Shown one piece after another: positions 53,602 through 63,095 of a DNA stretch of 63,095 nucleotides. Position 1 is the first letter of the stretch; every line of letters begins with the position of its first letter. Under the pieces are notes generated by a model, which ran no database searches, was not told the DNA's origin, and saw only the letters and a program-made list of their open reading frames with translations. The position numbers and the translations under genes are program-made. Origin of the DNA: Perkinsus olseni (lineage: Eukaryota; Perkinsozoa; Perkinsida; Perkinsidae); assembly GCA_013115135.1 (NCBI GenBank), contig JABANP010000299.1, positions 1 through 63,095 of the forward strand, written 5' to 3'.

Positions 53602-54199
53602 GTCAGCCAGAAATAAGTTATTACGCACAACTGTACATCGTCGTCGTCGTTGTGCATCTCCTGGAGTCTGTTGAAGAGCTATTAGTATTGCCAAGGGTTG
53701 TCGGACTGCCGTCGGATCGAAATACGCGGGATCTCGATCCGGTCGAGCACTCTACTCCATCATCCATCACAATCGGGCGAGGGATACCGTTGTACGAAAC
53801 GTTTTGGGTAGTCACGAGGAACACTAGGCCAAAAGGCTTACGGTTGGCTTAGGAGCCCCGCCTTGTGTGTTCGCCGTAGAACCGTTAGAAACTTTGGGAA
53901 GCTGCTAGGAGCTTCCCAGCTTGTGAAGCTGGGATATGGGGTACATATTTCACGGTATCGTAAGGCGGATTCCATGGTCTCTCGCGACCGACCCATGTTT
54001 CTAGGGAGCGGTGGTTCGCTGCCCCTGTCGCGTCAATTAAATTCCACTTTTCATGAAATTTAAAATTTTCAGTAGTTTCCAGATTGAAGCCAGCGCGCGA
54101 AGCTGCGCGCATCCTCGTTGTTCATTGCGCGGCCCATCATGAAATTTTCATCCCGTAGCGTCTGCCTTAATCTGACCAACGCCAATGGCGTCGGATTTC
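53602..54199. other. Spacer between transporter gene and Tc1-like element
   Basis: No recognised gene. The expected last exon of the transporter is not visible here. Confidence 0.4.
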
Positions 54200-55626
54200 T
54201 ACAGTGCGAACCAAACCGTTATGCAAATCACCTTTTTTGAGGTAACTTGCTCAATAAGGAGAGTTTATCAATGATCTTTGAAAGGTGTACTGATAATGAG
54301 AGTGAAAATCGATTGACACCGTTTCAGAACCGTTTCATCATCCATTGTTATATTATGGGCGCGCGAAAATTCCCGGACCCTTCCGACCGACCCAAACCGT
54401 TATGCAACTCAATCATGCTGGGCTATTCTGAGAGGAACTCTAGGAAAAAAGTACACTCATGAGCCAACATGGCCACCACGACATAGGAGGAGCCTCTCCA
54501 CACGTCTATCCATGGAACATGTTAGCTTCCGAACATCCTCTGCTGTCACCTCTGCTGCTGCCTTCTGGATCGCCGACCACAGTTGATCCGTGGTGTCGAA
54601 CTGTGCACCTTGACGGTATATCGCTCTGGAATGAACGGAGAAGTGTGAAGAGCAGCGTAGGAGACTAAATTACCTCTTCAAGAGGCCCCAATAGTTCTCT
54701 ATGGGGTTCAGGTCTGGCGAGAAACTGGGCCATGCCATAATTTTTTTGTTCTTGAAACCATGTCTCTCCAGGAAGGAAGTGGTAAACTTGCTCGAATGGG
54801 CCGGAGCGTTATCGTGCATGAATACCATCTTCCTTTTGAAGCTCACTGGGCGGGAGCGATACCAGGGAAGGAAATTCTTGCTCAGCAGCTCGGTGTACCT
54901 GACGAACAAGGGGTCAGGTGCCTGAGCTGCCCTCGTTTATTACGCTTTGGAATCCATTTTCACCCCGTTTTCTACTCTGAAGGGCCCAACCACGATATCA
55001 TCAATGATCCCCGCCCAGAACATGACGCCGCCACCCTTCTGTTGTCGCTTCATCCTGGGTGGGGGCGACGTGCCGTGGAGGATCCATCCTGATGCCCACG
55101 CATCGGGGCCGTCCAAGGTCGCCCGGCACTCGTCGGTCCACAGGACAGTTGAAAAATCCCTCTTGATGTTCTCCCCGAGCCCAATCAAGTCTCATCGCCT
55201 TGTGTCGGGCGGTCAGACTGGGCTTGCCGACTGATTTCCGCACCTTACCGAGCTGGCCCAGCACCCTGTTACGTGATGACTTCGGCTTCATGGATACACC
55301 AGCCGCTTCGAATATCTCCTTACTGGTCCCCAGCGGCTGCTTGGCCATGGCACGCTTCACTCTGGTTTTCTCTCGAGCAGTGACGGACTTTTTCGTGGGC
55401 CCGCGGTGCCCCTCCGGACGTTTCTCGGGGTTAGCGACGAAGGTCTTGATGGTACGATGATCTCGCTTCAAGATCTTCGAAATTTCCAAGGTAGTCTTCC
55501 CAGCAGCGAGCAGCTTGATTACCTCGGCACGTTCAGAGTCGCTCAGCTGGCTTCCGCGGCTCATTTATGCACGAAAAAACTGCCTTGCATAACGGTTATT
55601 CGGGTTTAAACCCGAATATTCGCACA
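54200..55626 (-). mobile_element. Broken Tc1/mariner element
   Basis: The left end reads TA-CAGTGCGAACC (54200-), the classic Tc1 start; the right end has TTCGCAC at about 55619-55625. Inverted AACCGTTATGCAA words occur at 54214-54226 and 55585-55597; an extra copy at 54395-54407 suggests nested or rearranged left ends. The right terminus is eroded (no clear TA). The transposase reads on the minus strand. Confidence 0.7.
54670..55564 (-). pseudogene. Tc1/mariner transposase, frame-broken
   Basis: On the minus strand from the ATG at 55564: an N-terminal helix-turn-helix region (S-R-G-S-Q-L-S-D-S-E-R-A-E-V-I), then, across at least two frame changes near 55190-55000 and 54910, the catalytic triad: V-L-W-T-D-E-C (first Asp), V-F-M-H-D-N-A-P-A-H (second Asp) and S-P-D-L-N-P-I-E-N-Y-W-G (Glu), the DD34E arrangement of Tc1-like elements. 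It stops at 54670. Without repair of the frame it is inactive. Confidence 0.85.
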
Positions 55627-57297
55627 GCGTTCCTCCAATTCGAATCGTTAAAGTATTGTTAATGAATGATGAAAGCAGAATGATTTAGATACTGAAAGTG
55701 GACCAAAATCGAATAAATCAAACGAAACAACATTTTATTTGCTCGGGAAATGGTACAGTCGTATGGTTACTCAATGAGTGATACTCACCGATCAAAACAA
55801 CGGCATAATGTTCCATGACGGTATTCACTATCGGAAGTTTGCTCATCGTAGGTTGTGATGGACGTCCTGGGCGCCTTGCTGACGTGCTCTATCTGTAACG
55901 CCCTCCTCCGCGACGGGCAGATGAGGACGCATCAAGGGGCTCCGCCATGAGGGATAGTTTTGCGATGGAATTGCAGCGAGTTTCTTTTCATACTGTTTTC
56001 TTAGGAGACGGCTGTGGTGTTGAGGGAGGGTGAGGGGTACCAGTAGGAGTGACAGAATCGGGGCCCTACGCAAGCCATACACACCCGTTACAACATACCA
56101 CAATAAAACCATTTTACATATAAAAAATTAGGAAGGTCAATGATGCCATCTTCGGCGTTCAGCAAACACCAACCGTAGCTGGCGGTTTCCGACGTTTCCG
56201 TCCCGTGATAGACCACTCTCAGTAGCGATGAACCATCGTTAGATGATAACCATATACAACGGTACTTACTGGAACATACGGTACCTATTGAGGCAAGTCC
56301 CGGCGCCTAAATGTATTTGCGGTAACATTGAGATAACATACCGGCATGAGTCGTGCCGCTATGTTGACTCATGATTGTGGAATTTTGACAGAAAGTCCTC
56401 GATGAGGTGGAACTGCAAACCACACACAATCTTCGTCCCTTTCCGGGCGATTACCTGTCCTGCGGGACTCACATCAGTTAACGACATGATAACGACATCT
56501 TGCACGAAGCCAACTGTTTCCGAGAGGAAGGGATAGTGTCCAAGTCAAGGGGTGTCTTACAGACCCAGCGCCCCATAGGGGTAATGGTGACCACGACGAC
56601 ACTAGCACCGGCCAAGCCGCTCAAATCGCTACCAAGGAAACATGATGACAAACTGACAGGCGAAAGGTGGCATCAGTTCACGCGTCTCGCAAAACCGCCT
56701 CCCTTTCGTCGAAGTACCACGGTACTAGGACGTTACACCTCGACAACAGTATTTGTACGTGAAGCTGCATCCGTCAACGCTAGCGCTCTGGCCAATGTCG
56801 CTAGCACACAAATATTGTCCTCTTTCCTCCCGGTTTCACCGTCGGGAATTTACCTCGGCATTCGTCTCACTATCGGATCAAATGTTCTTCATCAGTAGTC
56901 GGCTAGATCTTTGCGTTGTGCCACGAGTACCTCTACACATCTCCACCTTATCCACGACAGGACGATCGGACGCCGCACAAACTTTGAGCTCTAAAGGTCC
57001 TAAGGCGCACAGAGCAAATGCTGTGCGCTGTCGGACTCGGAGTCCGGGACTCCGCGACCAGCAGCTTTCACAGTGTGGCAATCAATAAGCTCTCGTCCCT
57101 AGATATAACCCACTGTAAGCGTCGCTTACAGTGGGACGGCTTACGTTATCTACTGGGCTGCCTTCTGCTTACGTTATCGCTTATCAATCCATAACTCACA
57201 ATGACTGGCCACGATCGTATCTCGCAATGCTGCTATTTGCTGTGCGATCATTCGTCCCCGCGTGCATTCCCAGTCATGCTAGTGAACGACAATTCCT
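55627..57297. other. Intergenic region, no supportable gene
   Basis: Open frames at 55843-56112 (minus) and 56500-57088 (plus) carry no recognisable motifs. No repeats seen apart from short inverted words around 57115-57135 (CACTGTAAGCG / CGCTTACAGTG). Confidence 0.4.
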
Positions 57298-58298
57298 GGG
57301 GCCTATTTCAAAATTCTCTTTAAAGAAGCATTCTTGAGCTTCTTACGCGTGAAACCGCCAAATTTTGCCTTAACGGCTTTCAAAATCCTCCTTTAAGAAC
57401 CTTAAGAAGGATTCTTTAAACCATGAACTTCTTGAGGTTCAAGAACCCTTCTTAAAGGAGCCATTCATTAAGGAAGGCTTCCTGTAAGAACCTCGTTTTC
57501 ACACGTTAAAATGCGTAAGAAGCTTCAAGAAGGTCATAACCTATTTCAAAAATCTGATCTTCATGAACTTTTCGTTTCAAGAAACTTAACCTACCCGGGG
57601 GTAGGTTAAAGAGAAGTTTTGATGCTTCATTCGGTGGTCTCTGTACAAGTCGGCCGCAAAGTTCGACAAAGTGTCTCTATCCACGAGCGGTGTTGTACCC
57701 TCGAATCGAACCCGCGACCTCGAGCGTGTAAGCCAGATGGCCCAACCAGCCGACCAAACTAGCAAAAAAATTAGGCGCTGATTAGTCATCGGTAACGATA
57801 CACTCTTTCGACTTGTCTGACTTGTTAGTACTCCCGCCTTGCCTCGCACGGTAGCGAGAGAGCCACACACACGAAGGCACTATAATGGAGGGTGAACTAC
57901 GAACTCCTACCCCGGGCTACACCAAGACTTGGCGGCCAAGTCTTCGGGTATATCAACACTATCCATTCAACGAAGATTATGGAATAAGCGATATTAGTAT
58001 GTAGTTCATATTATGAACTTCATAGGGTGTAGCCTGCACACTATGAAGCCTTCACCGTGTAGGCTGCGACACAACACAGCATGGGCCATTGGTCCCGGGT
58101 TCGAATCCCACGTGCGTCAAGTCCCACGTCGCCTCGAATTTCCCTTCAAGACCTTCAGGAAGACTTCCTGAGATTCAAGAGGTCCTCTTGAAGGAAGCTC
58201 AAAATTTTGAAATCCGTTATGGTTCCTGAGCTCCTTCTTTAAAGAGCTTCTTAAACCTCAAGAAGCTCTTCTTTAAAGAGAATTTTGAAATAGGCCCC
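57298..58298. repeat. 1-kb fold-back element with 31-bp perfect terminal inverted repeats
   Basis: Ends at 57298-57328 and 58268-58298 are exact complements over 31 bases, starting GGGGCCTATTTCAAAATTCT. Inner sequence on both sides is made of AAGAA/TTCTT and CCTTAAGG-type words, giving further fold-back. The middle holds two tRNA-like B-boxes in opposite orientation: minus at about 57700-57760 (GGGTTCGATTCG, with CTTACAC resembling a Val anticodon loop) and plus at about 58105-58125 (GGGTTCGAATCCC). No transposase. No certain target duplication. Confidence 0.8.
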
Positions 58299-58419
58299 TG
58301 CATTCGGTGAATCTCGAGGCTATCCGTGCCACAGTGGCAATGCCACTCCAACTGCTATTCCGTTCCTACCTGTATGAGATTCTTGTCACACCTGTTGCAG
58401 CAAGTAATTATCTTTCCTA

Positions 58420-59510
58420 ATGATGATCATAAGCCATTCTCCTCTCTTGTGCTTGCTACTCCTATTCGTCACATCGCGTGGTGAGCAGGAGCCCAAAGGG
58501 CAACGCATCTTTGTCAAGAAGCCCGAAGGTGATAGGCAGTTTAATCTGCTCCTGACTGATCTTGGCGAATTCTTTGATCACGTAAAGCCTATTGTCGATA
58601 CTGGCTCCAATCGAATGTTCTTGGTGTCGAAGACCGAGTATGAGAAGGTCAAGCCAGGCGGCTGCAAGGACCTTGTCTATGGTTGCTATTCGTGCCGCGT
58701 CAAGCCTTGTCCGCCGAGCGTGCTAACGAACTTCAAGCTCTACGATGGCAAAGAGATAACGGTATTCCCCGCTACTGCTTCGGTGCGTAACGGTTCGGCA
58801 GAGATAGTGTTCAAGTTCGGCGTGATGACGTCTCCACAGATAAGTCCTTGGGCGTCTCTGGGCATTTCGTTGAAGAGCTACGAGTCTGAACGATACCCAC
58901 CTTTCATGGACCAGCTTGCCAAACGGGGAATCGACAAGTCGTATGCATTGTATGTTGATGCGCACAAGCTCACTGGAGAGTTCATCCCTGGCGAAGAAGA
59001 TCCTAGTAAACAGGACGGCCCTCTAAGATACGTCTCTACTTGGGAAAGTGGCCTGGGTCCTCCAGCGATCGACAATGTCGATTCGACATGCTCAGCGTGC
59101 TCGTCGGCGATGACTGTGTGGATGAGATTAAAGTCAACACTGCAGTTTTCTTGGCCACTGGCTCGAGTTTTATACATATACCGGTGTCTCAGAAGCAGAC
59201 AGTGCTCAAGCTGCTTGGGGGTGCTGGAATCAGGCCCGTCGAGATTAAGGAGGAGTCTGGCTTCTTTAAGGTCGCCTGTGAAGCTATTCCCTACTTGCCA
59301 TCTATCACCTTCTACCTCAAGGGCTTGGATGGCAGAAAGGTTCCTCTGAAGATATCTCCGGTGGCCCTGAGAGGACAGCTCAAGGATGGCCAGTGTGTGC
59401 TAGCCTTGGATTTCGGCAAGTTTTGGTATCTCGGCTTGCCCGCACTCATCGGCAACTACTTTTCGGTGAACAAGACTCACATAGGATTCACAAAGTCCGT
59501 TGCTCTATGA
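58420..59510 (+). pseudogene. Aspartyl-protease-like (pepsin-family) gene with frame break and lost catalytic Asp
   Basis: Starts with a hydrophobic signal peptide (M-M-I-I-S-H-S-P-L-L-C-L-L-L-L). The first active-site motif is present, I-V-D-T-G-S-N, near residue 66. The reading frame is open to 59349, but after about 59030-59085 pepsin-like sequence continues only in the -1 frame: D-M-L-S-V-L-V-G-D-D-C-V-D-E-I-K, then F-L-A-T-G-S-S-F-I-H-I-P, where the second catalytic Asp is Ala (GCC), and L-P-A-L-I-G-N-Y-F-S-V-N-K near the end, with TGA at 59508. No GT-AG intron of the right length restores frame. Either a decayed protease, or a non-catalytic member with a sequence error. Secreted or vacuolar location inferred from the signal peptide. 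Confidence 0.72.
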
Positions 59511-60740
59511 AACCACTATCTTCCCACCAAAGTCTCGCATCATGGTTATCCCTATACATCTCTGTTTTTCTGGATAATATTCTCCGTTGTCAGAAATTCT
59601 TGTCGGTCGTCGTCATTTTTGTCGTCATTTTTACCTTCTTGTTGCAAAAGCCGTACGAGTATGACCTACAGGGTGTGGCGACATTATCTAGCCAACAATA
59701 GGCGTCTCTTTTAGTATCGCATAGGCTGTTCGCCACTTGTCGCTTCGCGTGCTCATTCAGCACGGCCCGAGCAATGTCCATCATCTCACCCAACTCAGTA
59801 TTCAATTCTTGAGAAGCATGTCATGATAGATCGGATTGTGCCGAATCGGATAGGTGGTGGTATTCTCCCAAGTTTATTTTTCCTCATCAGCTTAATAGCT
59901 ATGTGTTCAGTCGAGGTAATTATAGCTCGGGTGCGGTGTCTCTTGGCTCAAGATCGAGTCTTCCCAGTGCTAACTCAAGGGCGTCATTGACTATGGAGTT
60001 AACGATTAGGAAATGAGAGTGATACTAACTACGAATGGGATATTATCTAATAACTCATACTCATAGTCCGATGAGTATTCGGGAGTAATCCGCAGCTGCG
60101 GCACGTATATACATAGCCCAGTCCGCTATGTACCTGCGTGCAGCGGAGCAGTCGTCAGCATATTCATGAAAAGTGGGTTGGGCTTCAATAAGGAGCCCTT
60201 CCTAGGGATAGTGCGGTGCGCAGCACCAACCGCACGGGGAATGTTTAATGCCAGACTTGCGAGACTTAGCTGCGTTACATATTCTCATTGTTCGTCATAC
60301 TACTACCAAGTTGAGTATATAATTCTATTCTTCGAGTTGCTCTATTATGGGGAGTTGCGATGTAAACTATAACTCATCACAGTGCGTCATGATAGCATAC
60401 CGATACAGCCCAGTAGCAATAGAGGTAAGTGCAGCGGTGCATCCATGAATGCTCAGGGCCCGCTATTCGCATCTGGCTCTGAATCTCCTGGGACTCGTCG
60501 CTACTGCTGTCAGCCGGGCGTCGTACGCCAGTCGCCCAGATGCGTGACTCTGCACCTCCATCAGCACAGGCAAGATGGGACAGGGCTCCATTCCACTCAG
60601 TCAGCACGACGTTCAGTGTCGAGGCTGCTGCGCATCGTGGGTTCGATCTCCGCAGCTAGTCGTCCACGGCGGGCTTCCATGGATGGATCGTTCGGACTCG
60701 AATATCTGGTCCAGGTGGGCCAGGAATGAATATGCATGAT
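59511..60740. other. Intergenic region before the satellite
   Basis: No recognised gene. A tRNA-like B-box (GTGGGTTCGATCTCCGC) lies at about 60637-60653, without a convincing cloverleaf. GTAAGTGCAGCG at about 60425 also occurs near 4897, a small shared repeat. Confidence 0.4.
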
Positions 60741-63095
60741 CCATTCCATTCGTCCATTCCATTCCATTCCATTCCATTCCATTCCATTCCATTCCATTCC
60801 ATTCGTTCCATTCCATTCGTTCCATTCCATTCGGTCGTTCCATTCCATTCCGATTCCATTCCATTCCATTCGATTCCATTCCATTCCATTCCGATTCCAT
60901 TCGATTCGATTCGATTCGATTGCATTCGATTCGATTCCATTCCATTCCATTCCATTCCATTCCATTCCATTCCATTCCATTCCATTCCATTCCATTCCAT
61001 TCCATTCCATTCCATTCCATTCCATTCCATTCCATTCCATTCCATTCCATTCCATTCCATTCCATTCCATTCCATTCCATTCCATTCCATTCCATTCCAT
61101 TCCATTCCATTCCATTCCATTCCATTCCATTCCATTCCATTCCATTCCATTCCATTCCATTCCATTCCATTCCATTCCATTCCATTCCATTCCATTCCAT
61201 TCCATTCCATTCCATTCCATTCCATTCCATTCCATTCCATTCCATTCCATTCCATTCCATTCCATTCCATTCCATTCCATTCCATTCCATTCCATTCCAT
61301 TCCATTCCATTCCATTCCATTCCATTCCATTCCATTCCATTCCATTCCATTCCATTCCATTCCATTCCATTCCATTCCATTCCATTCCATTCCATTCCAT
61401 TCCATTCCATTCCATTCCATTCCATTCCATTCCATTCCATTCCATTCCATTCCATTCCATTCCATTCCATTCCATTCCATTCCATTCCATTCCATTCCAT
61501 TCCATTCCATTCCATTCCATTCCATTCCATTCCATTCCATTCCATTCCATTCCATTCCATTCCATTCCATTCCATTCCATTCCATTCCATTCCATTCCAT
61601 TCCATTCCATTCCATTCCATTCCATTCCATTCCATTCCATTCCATTCCATTCCATTCCATTCCATTCCATTCCATTCCATTCCATTCCATTCCATTCCAT
61701 TCCATTCCATTCCATTCCATTCCATTCCATTCCATTCCATTCCATTCCATTCCATTCCATTCCATTCCATTCCATTCCATTCCATTCCATTCCATTCCAT
61801 TCCATTCCATTCCATTCCATTCCATTCCATTCCATTCCATTCCATTCCATTCCATTCCATTCCATTCCATTCCATTCCATTCCATTCCATTCCATTCCAT
61901 TCCATTCCATTCCATTCCATTCCATTCCATTCCATTCCATTCCATTCCATTCCATTCCATTCCATTCCATTCCATTCCATTCCATTCCATTCCATTCCAT
62001 TCCATTCCATTCCATTCCATTCCATTCCATTCCATTCCATTCCATTCCATTCCATTCCATTCCATTCCATTCCATTCCATTCCATTCCATTCCATTCCAT
62101 TCCATTCCATTCCATTCCATTCCATTCCATTCCATTCCATTCCATTCCATTCCATTCCATTCCATTCCATTCCATTCCATTCCATTCCATTCCATTCCAT
62201 TCCATTCCATTCCATTCCATTCCATTCCATTCCATTCCATTCCATTCCATTCCATTCCATTCCATTCCATTCCATTCCATTCCATTCCATTCCATTCCAT
62301 TCCATTCCATTCCATTCCATTCCATTCCATTCCATTCCATTCCATTCCATTCCATTCCATTCCATTCGTTCATTCCATTCCATTCCATTCCATTCCATTC
62401 CATTCCATTCCATTCCATTCCATTCCATTCCATTCCATTCCATTCCATTCCATTCCATTCCATTCCATTCCATTCCATTCCATTCCATTCCATTCCATTC
62501 CATTCCATTCCATTCCATTCCATTCCATTCCATTCCATTCCATTCCATTCCATTCCATTCCATTCCATTCCATTCCATTCCATTCCATTCCATTCCATTC
62601 CATTCCATTCCATTCCATTCCATTCCATTCCATTCCATTCCATTCCATTCCATTCCATTCCATTCCATTCCATTCCATTCCATTCCATTCCATTCCATTC
62701 CATTCCATTCCATTCCATTCCATTCCATTCCATTCCATTCCATTCCATTCCATTCCATTCCATTCCATTCCATTCCATTCCATTCCATTCCATTCCATTC
62801 CATTCCATTCCATTCCATTCCATTCCATTCCATTCCATTCCATTCCATTCCATTCCATTCCATTCCATTCCATTCCATTCCATTCCATTCCATTCCATTC
62901 CATTCCATTCCATTCCATTCCATTCCATTCCATTCCATTCCATTCCATTCCATTCCATTCCATTCCATTCCATTCCATTCCATTCCATTCCATTCCATTC
63001 CATTCCATTCCATTCCATTCCATTCCATTCCATTCCATTCCATTCCATTCCATTCCATTCCATTCCATTCCATTCCATTCCATTCCATTCCATTC
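60741..63095. repeat. Pentanucleotide satellite (ATTCC)n, at least 2.35 kb
   Basis: A degenerate edge (60741-60950) with ATTCG, CGATT and TTGC variants is followed by a perfectly homogeneous (CCATT)n tract from about 60945 to the window end, broken only at about 62366-62372 (CATTCGTTCATT), where the phase shifts. The minus strand is stop-free in all three frames because 15 bases encode M-E-W-N-G repeatedly; the 237-826 codon frames there are artefacts. The unit is the same as that of human satellite II/III. Confidence 0.97.

Noticed and set aside
59032..59065. 34-base GT-AG intron to reconcile the two frames of the aspartyl protease
   Set aside because: Restoring frame needs a length of 2 modulo 3; this and the other GT-AG pairs tried give 0 or 1.
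60597..63093. Four long minus-strand open frames (237-826 codons) of repeated M-E-W-N-G
   Set aside because: A 5-base repeat without stops is open in every frame; these are satellite translations, not genes.
60741..63095. Telomere
   Set aside because: The unit (ATTCC) is not of the TTAGGG/TTTAGGG type expected for alveolates, and the edge grades into degenerate repeats.

Overview
The window is eukaryotic nuclear DNA, most likely from an alveolate protist and probably Perkinsus (an inference from gene content, not a search). Reasons: genes broken by many short GT-AG introns (about 45-250 bases); a divergent aspartyl-protease-like gene; a membrane family with a TIR-like core; and roughly half of the DNA being retroelements, fold-back elements, minisatellites and tRNA-like pieces. 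Nothing is bacterial: no operons and no Shine-Dalgarno context.

Layout. 1-2900: two tandem diverged paralogues of an unrecognised protein, the first cut by the window edge. 2901-5508: repeats, including a 25-bp minisatellite (17 units) between two diverged direct repeats. 5509-6999: TIR-like membrane protein, copy 1. 8188-9440: decayed Ty3/Gypsy-type integrase. 10344-16883: a complete, apparently very young LTR retrotransposon on the minus strand with LTRs that read the same. 17340-18935: a LINE fragment with a 5' inversion and 15-bp target duplication, inserted just upstream of TIR-like copy 2 (19056-20573). 20577-24650: retroelement debris and a fold-back element. 24651-31243: an 18-exon dynamin-like GTPase gene. 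32276-36038: an intact 14-exon phenylalanine-hydroxylase-type gene (total coding length divides by three; all iron ligands present), followed by two decayed partial copies (37050-39090 and 43669-44831) that flank TIR-like copy 3 (41664-43247, minus). 46794-51907: an SFI1-like (centrin-binding repeat) gene. 52582-53601: a partial MgtE/SLC41-type cation transporter. 54200-55626: a broken Tc1/mariner element. 57298-58298: a fold-back element with tRNA-like sequences. 58420-59510: an aspartyl-protease-like gene with a frame break and a lost catalytic Asp. 60741-63095: a pentanucleotide satellite running off the end.

The host genes do not form one pathway: membrane remodelling (dynamin-like), amino-acid hydroxylation (PAH), centrin/basal-body structure (SFI1-like), Mg2+ transport (MgtE-like) and a membrane TIR-like family lie side by side. 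Gene and segment duplication plus repeated insertion shaped the region.

Most worth a second look: (1) a TIR-like fold apparently split by a transmembrane hairpin, in three dispersed copies; (2) two single-base +1 shifts in the dynamin-like gene, each falling at an in-frame stop codon; (3) the LTR element's gag start codon straddling the LTR/primer-binding-site border, with a canonical -1 slippery heptamer before pol; (4) short motifs shared by introns of unrelated genes. Exon models were built by hand from GT-AG sites, reading-frame phase and remembered family motifs; no alignment was run.
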